In this document: positions 34,848 through 43,330 of the stretch, piece by piece
Position numbering within the stretch: the first letter of the stretch is position 1
Layout of the letters: each line of letters opens with the position of its first letter
NCBI RefSeq assembly: GCF_000769915.1
Contig: NZ_JRLV01000003.1
Coordinates: 1-64,000 of the forward strand
Length of the DNA stretch: 64,000 bases
Direction: 5' to 3'
Source: Flavobacterium beibuense F44-8
Lineage (GTDB): Bacteria > Bacteroidota > Bacteroidia > Flavobacteriales > Flavobacteriaceae
Position numbers and translations under genes: made by a program
The notes under the pieces: model-generated
What the model saw: the letters and a program-made list of their open reading frames with translations, nothing else
The model's database searches: none
What the model was told of the DNA's origin: nothing

Positions 34848-35399
34848 ATGAAAAAAATATACCAATTTATATTTTTCAGGCTAATGGGATGGCGCTTAAA
34901 CGGTTTGATTTCACCCGAGGTTAAAAAGTGCGTAATGATAGTAGTACCACATACCAGCTGGATGGACTTTGTTATTGGAGTATTTGCCAGAGGGAGTATA
35001 GGGCTGGAAATGCACTATGTTGCTAAAAAAGAACTATTTGTGTTTCCTTTCGGGGCATGGTTCAGATGGATGGGTGGTGCACCTCTCGACAGGAAAAAGA
35101 ATGAAAATAAGGTTGAGGCGATAGCAAATATATTTAAAAACCGTGAAGTATTCAGGCTTGCAATAGCTCCCGAAGGGACCAGGAAAAAAGTAGATACTTG
35201 GAAAACAGGGTTTTATTATATAGCATTAGCGGCAGAAGTACCCATACTGGCAATTGCTTTTGATTATGGGAAGAAAGAAGTAAAAATAGCTGAACCGTTT
35301 TACCCGACAGGGAATAAGGAAGAAGACTTTAAAATACTGGAGTTGCATTATAAAGGAGTAACAGGGTATGTACCCGAAAACAGCTATAAAAATGATTAA
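34848..35399 (+). CDS. 1-acyl-sn-glycerol-3-phosphate acyltransferase-like protein
   Basis: 183 residues, small for the family. His-Thr-Ser-Trp-Met-Asp gives the catalytic His-x4-Asp; Phe-Arg-Trp-Met-Gly-Gly and Ala-Pro-Glu-Gly-Thr-Arg are the acceptor-binding motifs. A short hydrophobic N-terminus suggests membrane association. It would acylate a glycerolipid or ornithine-lipid precursor. Single gene with a terminator after a 150-base gap. Confidence 0.85.
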   Translation: MKKIYQFIFFRLMGWRLNGLISPEVKKCVMIVVPHTSWMDFVIGVFARGSIGLEMHYVAKKELFVFPFGAWFRWMGGAPLDRKKNENKVEAIANIFKNREVFRLAIAPEGTRKKVDTWKTGFYYIALAAEVPILAIAFDYGKKEVKIAEPFYPTGNKEEDFKILELHYKGVTGYVPENSYKND

Positions 35400-35550
35400 G
35401 AATAGTTTAACTTAAAATTATACCTGTTTAACATTTAATAGAAGTAATTTTATAATACACCAATAAAAATAATATTAAATAAATTTAAGTAGCCGGGAAG
35501 AGACTGCTTTATGGGAGAAAATAAATTTGTGTTTGTTTTATTGGTTAATG

Positions 35551-35585
35551 AACCCCGTAATTTTTTTTAAATTATGGGGTTTCTT
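35551..35585. terminator. Bidirectional terminator between acyltransferase and XRE genes
   Basis: AACCCCGTAATTT pairs with AAATTATGGGGTT (one G-T) around five T; T-rich ends on both strands serve the convergent genes. Confidence 0.75.
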
Positions 35586-36130
35586 TATTTTCTGGGTTTG
35601 TAGTTTTTAAAAGTACCGTCTTTGTAAAAAATAACTACCTGTTCCACATCACTGTTATAATTTACAATTGTATCTATAGGAGGAGCAGGGTTAGCAGGAG
35701 TTTCAGTCTTTTCAGGAGCTTGATTCACAACTTCCGTATTCTCCTCAAAATTATTTTTTTCTTCAAATTCTTCATTTTCTGACTGAGGTATATCTGTCTC
35801 CGTTTTTTCAGAAAACAAATCACCAACATTATTATTTTCTGTTTGTTGTTCAATGTAAACCGGAGAAGGGGACGGTATGTTTACTTCCGGTGCCGGAGTT
35901 TCACTTTTAGGAAATGTACCTTTTCCATTGAGTAACCAATACAAATCTACATCAGGAAAATTATCGGTAACCCTTAATACAAAATCAAGACTGGGTTTAT
36001 TTCTGCCGGAAAGGAGATGAGATAAACTGGAACGTTGTACCCCAATTTTATCGGCAAATACAGAAGCCGATATATTGTAATAATCAAGTATGTTTTCCAG
36101 TCTTTTTATGAAATCATCTGTGTTTATCAT
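35585..36130 (-). CDS. XRE-type helix-turn-helix regulator with acidic/Pro-rich tail
   Basis: 181 residues. The N-terminal third is a Cro/C1-type HTH (Phe-Ala-Asp-Lys-Ile-Gly-Val-Gln-Arg-Ser-Ser-Leu-Ser-His-Leu-Leu-Ser-Gly-Arg-Asn-Lys-Pro region). The middle is a low-complexity Glu/Pro/Asn-rich linker, and the C-terminus a short Val-Val-Ile-Phe-Tyr-Lys-Asp-Gly-Thr-Phe-Lys strand pair. The start at 36130 is used because the residues upstream are not HTH. Upstream palindromes matching each other suggest autoregulation and control of the divergent M14 peptidase gene. Confidence 0.82.
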   Translation of the reverse strand: MINTDDFIKRLENILDYYNISASVFADKIGVQRSSLSHLLSGRNKPSLDFVLRVTDNFPDVDLYWLLNGKGTFPKSETPAPEVNIPSPSPVYIEQQTENNNVGDLFSEKTETDIPQSENEEFEEKNNFEENTEVVNQAPEKTETPANPAPPIDTIVNYNSDVEQVVIFYKDGTFKNYKPRK

Positions 36131-36157
36131 TGTAAACAAGTGTTGGTTTTGTAATGT

Positions 36158-36171
36158 TTTACAAATGTAAA
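36158..36171. promoter_or_regulatory. Operator-like palindrome 1 (XRE side)
   Basis: TTTACAAATGTAAA, an inverted repeat of TTTACA/TGTAAA. On the minus strand it contains TACATTTG, a perfect -7 box for the XRE gene starting at 36130, so a bound regulator would block its own promoter. Confidence 0.6.
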
Positions 36172-36324
36172 CAATACTTTTGAGATACACAAATAGTATA
36201 TAAATACAGTATAAACATGTCAACCTCTAGTTTATATAATTATATCAAAATATCTGATTTATAATAATTTACAATACTTGATAGGAGTAATGTTAAACAT
36301 AATTAACACTATAAGTTAAAGGTG

Positions 36325-36396
36325 TTTACAAATGTAATCTATAAGATTACTTTTTTTGTTTACAATTGTAAAAACTAAGATGTTTACTTTTGTAAT
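36325..36396. promoter_or_regulatory. Operator-like palindrome cluster before the M14 peptidase gene
   Basis: Three more copies of the same palindrome: TTTACAAATGTAAT (36325-36338), TTTACAATTGTAAA (36359-36372) and TTTACTTTTGTAAT (36383-36396). The last contains TACTTTTG (36385-36392), a TAnnTTTG promoter box for the peptidase gene at 36409. A second inverted repeat, GTAATC/GATTAC, sits at 36334-36350. The layout fits repression by the divergent XRE protein. Confidence 0.6.
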
Positions 36397-36408
36397 CTTA
36401 AATAGTTA

Positions 36409-37575
36409 ATGATGGATTTTGAAGGAATTTACAATACTTACTTAAACAACAAACTACACGGCAGGTATATAACAAACGAGGATATAGAGCCAATACTTAT
36501 TGACTTAAAAACCGATTTTGAAATTGGTACTGTAGGGACATCTGTAATGGGGAAACCTATATATAGTATAAAAGCAGGTAGTGGTAAAATCAAGGTGTTT
36601 TTATGGTCGCAAATGCACGGAAATGAGTCAACGACTACAAAGGCGGTGTTCGACTTTTTAAATTTCCTTAAAAGCGATAATGAGGTTGCGTTTACTTTTA
36701 GGGAGCATTTTACCTATTATATACTACCTATAGTTAATCCTGACGGTGCTGCCTTGTATACACGCCCTAATGCTAATGAGGTTGATCTTAACAGAGATTC
36801 AGTTGGCCTTACGCAACCGGAAAGCAAGGTGCTTAGGCAGGCTTTTGAGGAATTTAAGCCTGATTTTGCTTATAATATGCATGATCAGCGTACTATTTTT
36901 GGTTTAGGGGAGAATGGAGATGTAAAACCGGCTACGGTTTCGTTTCTGGCGCCTTCTTATAACGAAGAAAGAGAGATAAACGAACCAAGACAAACGGCTA
37001 TTAATGTAATAGCGGCTATGAATAATACCCTGCAGCAATTTATACCGGGGCAGGTAGGGCGTTTTGACGACGGATTTAACATTAACTGTATAGGTGATAT
37101 GTTTATGTCACAGGGGGTTCCTACAATTCTCTTTGAAGCAGGTCATTATCCAAATGACTATTTAAGAGAAAAAACACGAAAATTTATATTTTTCGCAATA
37201 TTATCAGGATTTTATGCTATTTACGAAAACGTTATAGCTATTAACAAAAGCGAAGAATATTTTAGAATTCCTCAAAATAGAGTAATATTTTTTGATATGA
37301 TGTATAAAAATGTCAAAATAAATTATGAAAATAAAGAAATAATCACGAATTTTGCATCTCATTACAAAGAAGTACTTATTGATAAATCTGTAATTTTCGA
37401 AGCTTTTGTTAAGGAAATAGGGGAACTTGATGATTTTTACGGTCATATAGAGTATGATTGCGAAGGTGAACTTTTCTATAACAGCGATGGTAGTAATTTG
37501 CTAAAAAGTGAACAAAAAGCAGACTTTATGATAGGTAAAAACAGAGAATTTGTTAATGGAATAGAAAAAAAATAA
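36409..37575 (+). CDS. M14-family zinc carboxypeptidase
   Basis: 388 residues. Zinc ligands: His70-x2-Glu73 (Met-His-Gly-Asn-Glu-Ser) and His158 (Asn-Met-His-Asp-Gln-Arg). The catalytic Glu243 is in Leu-Phe-Glu-Ala-Gly-His-Tyr. Unlike most secreted M14 enzymes it has no signal peptide, so it should act in the cytoplasm. The C-terminal 120 residues, after the catalytic domain, are an additional domain of unknown role. The promoter lies in the operator cluster shared with the XRE regulator. Confidence 0.88.
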   Translation: MMDFEGIYNTYLNNKLHGRYITNEDIEPILIDLKTDFEIGTVGTSVMGKPIYSIKAGSGKIKVFLWSQMHGNESTTTKAVFDFLNFLKSDNEVAFTFREHFTYYILPIVNPDGAALYTRPNANEVDLNRDSVGLTQPESKVLRQAFEEFKPDFAYNMHDQRTIFGLGENGDVKPATVSFLAPSYNEEREINEPRQTAINVIAAMNNTLQQFIPGQVGRFDDGFNINCIGDMFMSQGVPTILFEAGHYPNDYLREKTRKFIFFAILSGFYAIYENVIAINKSEEYFRIPQNRVIFFDMMYKNVKINYENKEIITNFASHYKEVLIDKSVIFEAFVKEIGELDDFYGHIEYDCEGELFYNSDGSNLLKSEQKADFMIGKNREFVNGIEKK

Positions 37576-37666
37576 CAATATTCTTTTTTTATTGAAAATA
37601 AATTAATTTTTTTGTAATGCATTTTTAATAAATATATATACCTAAATAATAAAAAAAGTTACGCTT

Positions 37667-38146
37667 ATGAGCAAGTTTCGTTTAGATGAAGTTGATCACC
37701 AGATATTAGATATGCTGATTGACAATACAAGGGTTCCTTTTACAGATATTGCTAAAAAATTGCTTATATCTGCCGGTACCGTTCACGTAAGGGTTAAAAA
37801 AATGGAAGATGCAGGAATCATCCAGGGTTCTTCTCTTACTTTAGATTACGAAAAACTTGGATATTCATTCATTGCTTATGTTGGTGTATTCCTTCATAAC
37901 ACTTCTCAAACTAAATTTGTTCTTGAGAGAATCAATGAAATACCTTTTGTAACTGTTGCACACGTTACTACAGGTAAGTTTAACATCTTTTGTAAAATAA
38001 GAGCAAGAGATACTAAGCACGCTAAAGAAGTAATCTTCATGATTGATGATATTGAAGGAGTTTACAGAACTGAAACTATGATATCACTTGAAGAAAGCAT
38101 TAACGACAAGAAAAGGTTAATGCATACAATCTTCAAAGATCTGTAA
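37667..38146 (+). CDS. Lrp/AsnC-family transcriptional regulator
   Basis: 159 residues. Winged HTH at 1-65 (Asp-Glu-Val-Asp-His-Gln-Ile-Leu-Asp-Met-Leu, then Ile-Ser-Ala-Gly-Thr-Val-His-Val-Arg-Val-Lys-Lys-Met) and a RAM ligand-binding domain at 70-150. It is a leucine/asparagine-responsive type regulator of amino-acid metabolism. The ligand is not predictable. Single-gene unit with a strong terminator before ppc. Confidence 0.92.
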   Translation: MSKFRLDEVDHQILDMLIDNTRVPFTDIAKKLLISAGTVHVRVKKMEDAGIIQGSSLTLDYEKLGYSFIAYVGVFLHNTSQTKFVLERINEIPFVTVAHVTTGKFNIFCKIRARDTKHAKEVIFMIDDIEGVYRTETMISLEESINDKKRLMHTIFKDL

Positions 38147-38167
38147 GATTTTTTATAAAAAGTTTAT

Positions 38168-38199
38168 AACCCTTATGTGAATAGCATAAGGGTTTTTTT
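38168..38199 (+). terminator. Terminator of the Lrp-type regulator gene
   Basis: AACCCTTATG pairs with CATAAGGGTT around a 7-base loop, followed by T5. Confidence 0.9.
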
Positions 38200-38226
38200 A
38201 TTAAATTCAGTGTAAAAATAATAAGC

Positions 38227-40809
38227 ATGTACCCAGCCACAAAAATTGAACGTTTTAAGGAAAATGTGGAGCTTAAATACCAGTTGTTTAACAGTATTTT
38301 CATGACACTTCCTTTTGACGACATAGACAATACGGGGGTGTTACTGCCGCTTTTTACAGATGTATGTGAAGAGGGGTTTACCCAAAACAAGAGTCCGCAA
38401 CAAATATTCGACAGTTTTATTGAAAAATACCAGCAGGATAGTACTGAACAGGAAAAAATAGACCTGATGTTTCGCTTTATACAATATGTAGAGCGACAGG
38501 TAGTACTGTTTGACGCTATTGAAGATGCCGCTTTCGTATCCTTACATAATATGGAAGGGACGGGATCTTTAAGAGATATACGGAATAAGGCCGACAATCA
38601 GGGCATAATTGATGAACTGAGGAAGTTTTTAGATGAATTCCAAATCAGAACCGTGCTTACGGCACACCCTACACAGTTTTATCCGGGAAATGTACTTGGT
38701 ATTATAACTGATTTAACCGAGGCTATTAAAAGGAATGATTTGCCTGAAATTAAAACCCTGTTAGCGCAGTTAGGTAAAACACCTTTTATTAAAAAAGAAA
38801 AGCCAACTCCGTTTGATGAGGCTGTTAGCCTTATATGGTATCTTGAAAATGTATTTTACAAAACGGCAGGCGAAATGGCTTTCTATATTCAGGATACTAT
38901 ATATAATGGTGAACATCCGGCACATCCGGTTATGTCTTTCGGTTTCTGGCCGGGAGGTGACAGGGACGGTAACCCGTTTGTAACGACCGATATTACCCTT
39001 GATGTTGCAGGAAGACTTCGTACCTCTATACTTAAATGTTATTATAATGATATAAGGAGAATGAGGCGTAAGCTAACATTTCCGGGGGTTGAGCCTTTAG
39101 TTATAGAAATTGAGCAAAAATTGTATCGTTCGGTTTTCTACTCACAGGGCGAACTGTATATTGATTTAGAAGAGCTAAAAACACTTTTACACGAAATTAA
39201 GAACAGGGTAGTTGAACACCATCAGTCCCTGTATCTTGACGAGATTGAAAAGCTTATCAATAAGGTGAATCTTTTCGGATTCCATTTTGCTACTTTAGAT
39301 ATCAGGCAAAACAGCCGTATTCATGATAAAGTAGTACAGGCGGTATTGTCAAATCTGGACAGTCAGAATAATACAAATCTTGCTAATGAGTATAGGGACT
39401 TGGATGAAAAAGCTAAGCTTAATGCTTTGTTAAGCTTAAAAGGAAATATTAATACTGAAGATTTTAAAGACGATAATACAAGGTTAACGCTGGAGTCTAT
39501 ACTGGCAATGCGAACCATACAGGAAAGAAACGGAGAACAGGGGGCAAACCGCTATATTATAAGTAATAACGAAAATGCTCATAATGTACTGGAACTGCTT
39601 ACTCTGTTCGGGCTTTTAGGGTGGGATGAGCCATCGGTAGATATTGTTCCGCTTTTTGAAACGGTAGACGATTTGAAAGAAGCAGGAGAGGCAATGCGAA
39701 AATTGTATGAAAACGAAAGGTATGCCACTCATCTTAAAGCCAGAGGTAACAGGCAAACCATTATGCTTGGTTTTTCTGACGGAACTAAAGACGGTGGTTA
39801 CCTAATGGCAAACTGGAGTATTTATACTGCAAAAGAAAATCTTACCGCTGTAGCCCGTGAATATGGAATCAAAGTGATATTTTTTGACGGTCGTGGCGGA
39901 CCACCGGCAAGAGGTGGCGGAAAAACCCATAAGTTTTATGCCTCATTGGGTGAATCTATTGAAAACAATGAGATACAGATAACTATACAGGGGCAAACCA
40001 TAAGTTCTAATTTCGGTACGCTTGATTCGTGTAGGTTTAATTTAGAAAACCTGTTGAGTGCCGGTGTTACAAATGGTGTGTTTAATAAAGATAAGAAGCA
40101 ACTTACAGCACAGCAGCGCCAAGTGTTTGATGAGCTGGCCAAGCTGAGTTTTGAAAAATATTCAGAATTTAAGGCACACCCTAAGTTTTTGCCGTATCTG
40201 GAAAAAATGAGCACGCTTAACTATTACGCGAAAACCAATATAGGTAGTAGGCCTTCAAAAAGAAATAAAACTGCCGAATTGGACTTTAATGATTTGAGGG
40301 CTATACCGTTTGTGGGATCTTGGAGCCAGTTAAAGCAAAACGTACCCGGATTTTATGGTGTAGGTTATGCACTTAGTAAAATGGAAAAACACGGTAAATG
40401 GAATGAGGTAGAAGACCTGTATGAAAACTCGTTGTTTTTCAGGACACTTATTGAAAACAGTATGATGTCGTTATCCAAATCGTTTTTCCCGTTAACGGCT
40501 TATATGAGAGAGGATAAAGAGTTTGGTTCGTTTTGGGATATTATTCACGATGAGTTTTTGGAAACCAACAGGCTGTTGCTTAAAATTTCAGGATTTAATG
40601 AATTAATGGAAAATTATCCTGACGGTAAGGCTTCCATTAAAATGAGAGAACATATTGTGTTACCTTTGTTAACCATTCAGCAATATGCCCTGCATAAAAT
40701 CAGGTTAATGAAAAACGGAGAAGAGAAAGATGATATGCTGGATGTTTATGAAAAAATTGTAACCCGTTCCCTTTTTGGAAATATTAATGCCAGCAGAAAC
40801 TCTGCCTAA
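38227..40809 (+). CDS. ppc: Phosphoenolpyruvate carboxylase
   Basis: 860 residues, the usual length for the bacterial homotetramer. It carboxylates PEP with bicarbonate to oxaloacetate and refills the TCA cycle. Visible signatures are the catalytic His in Leu-Thr-Ala-His-Pro-Thr-Gln and Phe-Trp-Pro-Gly-Gly-Asp-Arg-Asp-Gly-Asn-Pro. Also seen are the Gly-Phe-His-Phe-Ala-Thr-Leu-Asp-Ile-Arg-Gln segment and the glycine loop Gly-Arg-Gly-Gly-Pro-Pro-Ala-Arg-Gly-Gly-Gly. The C-terminal Arg-Asn-Ser-Ala differs from Asn-Thr-Gly of E. coli. The DinB-like gene follows nine bases downstream. Confidence 0.97.
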   Translation: MYPATKIERFKENVELKYQLFNSIFMTLPFDDIDNTGVLLPLFTDVCEEGFTQNKSPQQIFDSFIEKYQQDSTEQEKIDLMFRFIQYVERQVVLFDAIEDAAFVSLHNMEGTGSLRDIRNKADNQGIIDELRKFLDEFQIRTVLTAHPTQFYPGNVLGIITDLTEAIKRNDLPEIKTLLAQLGKTPFIKKEKPTPFDEAVSLIWYLENVFYKTAGEMAFYIQDTIYNGEHPAHPVMSFGFWPGGDRDGNPFVTTDITLDVAGRLRTSILKCYYNDIRRMRRKLTFPGVEPLVIEIEQKLYRSVFYSQGELYIDLEELKTLLHEIKNRVVEHHQSLYLDEIEKLINKVNLFGFHFATLDIRQNSRIHDKVVQAVLSNLDSQNNTNLANEYRDLDEKAKLNALLSLKGNINTEDFKDDNTRLTLESILAMRTIQERNGEQGANRYIISNNENAHNVLELLTLFGLLGWDEPSVDIVPLFETVDDLKEAGEAMRKLYENERYATHLKARGNRQTIMLGFSDGTKDGGYLMANWSIYTAKENLTAVAREYGIKVIFFDGRGGPPARGGGKTHKFYASLGESIENNEIQITIQGQTISSNFGTLDSCRFNLENLLSAGVTNGVFNKDKKQLTAQQRQVFDELAKLSFEKYSEFKAHPKFLPYLEKMSTLNYYAKTNIGSRPSKRNKTAELDFNDLRAIPFVGSWSQLKQNVPGFYGVGYALSKMEKHGKWNEVEDLYENSLFFRTLIENSMMSLSKSFFPLTAYMREDKEFGSFWDIIHDEFLETNRLLLKISGFNELMENYPDGKASIKMREHIVLPLLTIQQYALHKIRLMKNGEEKDDMLDVYEKIVTRSLFGNINASRNSA

Positions 40810-40818
40810 ATTTTAAAT

Positions 40819-41340
40819 ATGAAAATAACAGAATTATCAAATACTGAGTATGCTCCGTATTGTGAAACCTATTTGCCTAATGTAGACGATACTTATACTT
40901 TAACCGAATGGCTTGAAGTAAGTGTTCATGAATTTGTTCATTTTATACAGGATATCCCTATGGATAGACATGGGTACAGGTATGCAGAGGGTAAATGGAC
41001 CATTAAGGAAATTATTCAGCATGTTATTGATACCGAGCGTATTTTTGCTTACAGGGCATTACGAATTTCCAGAAATGACAAGACTCCGTTACCGGGGTTT
41101 GATGAAAATGACTACGTGAGTAATACTGATGCTGAAAACAGAAGCTTGCAGGATATACTTACCGAGTTGGCTTTAGTAAGGCAGTCTTCATTAGTGATGT
41201 TTAAGTCTTTTTCTCAGGAACAATTATTGAGAAGGGGTGAAGCTTCCGGTCACGAGGTATCGGTTAGAGCATTAGGTTTTTTAATAACCGCCCATCAGTA
41301 TCATCATATGAAAGTATTTAAAGAAAGATATTTAGAATAA
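40819..41340 (+). CDS. DinB-family protein
   Basis: 173 residues, a four-helix DinB/YfiT-like bundle. Histidines positioned like metal ligands occur in Ile-Ile-Gln-His-Val-Ile-Asp and Ala-His-Gln-Tyr-His-His-Met. Members include damage-inducible and thiol-transferase proteins; the specific activity here is unknown. It is in an operon with ppc. Confidence 0.85.
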   Translation: MKITELSNTEYAPYCETYLPNVDDTYTLTEWLEVSVHEFVHFIQDIPMDRHGYRYAEGKWTIKEIIQHVIDTERIFAYRALRISRNDKTPLPGFDENDYVSNTDAENRSLQDILTELALVRQSSLVMFKSFSQEQLLRRGEASGHEVSVRALGFLITAHQYHHMKVFKERYLE

Positions 41341-41341
41341 A

Positions 41342-41364
41342 AAAAAGCCCGAAAAGGGCTTTTT
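41342..41364. terminator. Bidirectional terminator after the ppc operon
   Basis: AAAAAGCCC pairs with GGGCTTTTT around GAAAA; it serves the + strand operon and the convergent lipoprotein gene. Confidence 0.9.
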
Positions 41365-41864
41365 TACTTACAGTCAACTTTAGATAATTTTTGGGTAGAG
41401 GAGGCCTCCTTACTTTTGTATTTCCAAATCCCGTCGTCTCCCTGAACCATCTCGCCATATATTATAGAAACCTGATCTTCACCAAGGGTAAATACCAGTT
41501 CTTCTTTGTAATTCATACCTTCAGCCGAATAATTAGCAATGGCGTTGCCGGTTTTTCCGGTAAGAACACCTTTAAAGGTGCTTAGTTTCTTATCTTTTTC
41601 GGCAGGTAGCCAGTTAAAAATTCCGCTAACACTATCGCCTTTTCTTTCAATTTCAAATACGATACTATCCCTAATCACTTTATTAGGAGTATATTCAGGT
41701 TTACTTTCGGTTACTTGTAAAAAGCACATTTTTTCGTATGTAGGTGTTTCGGCTACATTTTTTTCTGCTTTTTCTTCAGGTATAATAACTTCTTCTTTTG
41801 TTTCTTCTTTACAGGAGACAAATAAAGACATAACGGATATAAATACTAATACTGTTTTTTTCAT
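41364..41864 (-). CDS. Hypothetical lipoprotein
   Basis: 166 residues. Signal peptide and lipobox Leu-Phe-Val-Ser-Cys18, followed by a Lys/Glu-rich linker and a strand-rich globular domain. Similar domains occur in small Flavobacteriaceae lipoproteins of unknown function. No motif is recognised. Confidence 0.75.
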   Translation of the reverse strand: MKKTVLVFISVMSLFVSCKEETKEEVIIPEEKAEKNVAETPTYEKMCFLQVTESKPEYTPNKVIRDSIVFEIERKGDSVSGIFNWLPAEKDKKLSTFKGVLTGKTGNAIANYSAEGMNYKEELVFTLGEDQVSIIYGEMVQGDDGIWKYKSKEASSTQKLSKVDCK

Positions 41865-41899
41865 GGTCGTTGAATTTCCACTAAAATAGGATATTGGGC

Positions 41900-41929
41900 A
41901 AAAAAAAAGAACTCTGTTAAGAGTTCTTT
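41900..41929 (-). terminator. Terminator of the polyamine operon
   Basis: AAAGAACTCT pairs with AGAGTTCTTT around GTTA; on the minus strand it is followed by a run of T, ending the operon that finishes at 41955. Confidence 0.85.
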
Positions 41930-41954
41930 AATATTTTATATGATTACCGGATTA

Positions 41955-42305
41955 CTATTCTTCTTCCTCCTCGTCATCATTAGTATCATTATCGCTGTCA
42001 TCATCATCGTCGTCATCGTCATTATTATTAGCGATTTCAAGATCTTTTAATGCATCAAGATCATCACCACCGTCAGAATCCATATCGTCATCTTCGTAGT
42101 TTTCAATCCTATCAGCAAGCTTAGTACTAACTTTTACAAGATAAATAGTATCTTCTGTACGTACTTCTACCGCTTCGATAGTTTCGTTTTTTGCATTTTT
42201 AAAACGGATGATATCAGAATCGTCATATCCGTCAGGAAATTTATCCACCAAAAGGGTTAAAATTTCATTAGTTAATTTGGCGTAATCAACAATAACTCTT
42301 TTCAT
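41955..42305 (-). CDS. Small protein with extremely acidic C-terminal tail
   Basis: 116 residues. The first 75 form a small alpha/beta domain. The last 40 are almost all Asp/Glu/Asn, with eight consecutive Asp and a final run of Glu. No signal peptide. It follows the deoxyhypusine-synthase-like gene by nine bases and belongs to the polyamine operon. An acidic tail could bind cationic polyamines, metals or basic proteins; this is speculation. Function unknown. Confidence 0.75.
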   Translation of the reverse strand: MKRVIVDYAKLTNEILTLLVDKFPDGYDDSDIIRFKNAKNETIEAVEVRTEDTIYLVKVSTKLADRIENYEDDDMDSDGGDDLDALKDLEIANNNDDDDDDDDSDNDTNDDEEEEE

Positions 42306-42314
42306 AAAATGATA

Positions 42315-43286
42315 TTATAAATCTAACAGGTAAGCAAAAATTAGAGGGGCAACAATTGTTGCATCTGATTCTATAATAAACTTAGGTGTGTTTATGTCCA
42401 GTTTACCCCAGGTAATCTTTTCATTTGGAACAGCTCCAGAGTACGAACCGTAACTTGTTGTAGAGTCTGATATCTGACAGAAGTAGCTCCAGAAAGGAAC
42501 ATCGTGCATTTCCATATCCTGGTAAAGCATCGGTACAACACAAATAGGGAAGTCACCCGCAATACCACCACCAATTTGAAAGAAACCTACACCGTTATCA
42601 CTGTTTTTAGAATACCAGTCAGCAAGGAAAGTCATGTACTCAATACCTGATTTCATAGTTGTAGCTTTAAGCTCCCCTTTAATCACGTATGAAGCAAAAA
42701 TGTTACCCATTGTACTGTCTTCCCATCCAGGTACTACTATTGGTAAATTCTTTTCTGCAGCAGCATACATCCAACTGTCTTTAAGGTCTATTTCATAGTA
42801 CTCTTCAAGAACACCGGAAAGAAGCATTTTATACATAAACTCATGAGGGAAATATCTTTCACCCTTATCATCTGCATCTTTCCATATTTGGTATATGTGT
42901 TTTTGTAGCCTTCTGAAAGCTTCATGTTCAGGGATACAGGTATCTGTAACACGGTTAAGTCCGCGCTCCAGTAAATCCCATTCCTGTTGTGGAGTTAGAT
43001 CTCTATAATTAGGTACTCTCTCGTAGTGAGAGTGAGCTACAAGATTCATAATATCTTCTTCAAGGTTAGCCCCTGTACAAGAAATGATTTGTACTTTATC
43101 CTGACGAATCATTTCGGCGAAAATTTTTCCAAGTTCCGCTGTACTCATAGCACCTGCAAGTGTCACCATCATTTTAGCACCACCGTTAAGTTGCTCTTCA
43201 TAAGCTTTGGCAGCGTCTACTAATGCAGCCGAATTGAAGTGCAGATAGTACTTTTCAATAAACTGGCTAATTGGTCCTTTGTTCAT
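42315..43286 (-). CDS. Deoxyhypusine-synthase family protein lacking the catalytic lysine motif
   Basis: 323 residues, clearly homologous to deoxyhypusine synthase (Met-Met-Val-Thr-Leu-Ala-Gly-Ala-Met-Ser; Ile-Ile-Ser-Cys-Thr-Gly-Ala-Asn; Val-Pro-Gly-Trp-Glu-Asp-Ser). In eukaryotes and archaea the conserved Gly-Gly-Gly-x-x-Lys-His carries the lysine that forms an imine with the aminobutyl group. Here the segment reads Gly-Gly-Gly-Ile-Ala-Gly-Asp-Phe, so that lysine is absent. Bacteria have no eIF5A substrate. It is next to the arginine decarboxylase gene, so it most likely makes a polyamine rather than hypusine. The exact product is open. Confidence 0.85.
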   Translation of the reverse strand: MNKGPISQFIEKYYLHFNSAALVDAAKAYEEQLNGGAKMMVTLAGAMSTAELGKIFAEMIRQDKVQIISCTGANLEEDIMNLVAHSHYERVPNYRDLTPQQEWDLLERGLNRVTDTCIPEHEAFRRLQKHIYQIWKDADDKGERYFPHEFMYKMLLSGVLEEYYEIDLKDSWMYAAAEKNLPIVVPGWEDSTMGNIFASYVIKGELKATTMKSGIEYMTFLADWYSKNSDNGVGFFQIGGGIAGDFPICVVPMLYQDMEMHDVPFWSYFCQISDSTTSYGSYSGAVPNEKITWGKLDINTPKFIIESDATIVAPLIFAYLLDL

Positions 43287-43330
43287 TTTAAATCTGTTTA
43301 TGTATGTTTTTTAAAAAACTCAAAAATAAA

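Noticed and set aside
42315..43286. True deoxyhypusine synthase
   Set aside because: The lysine-containing active-site motif is absent and bacteria lack the eIF5A substrate.
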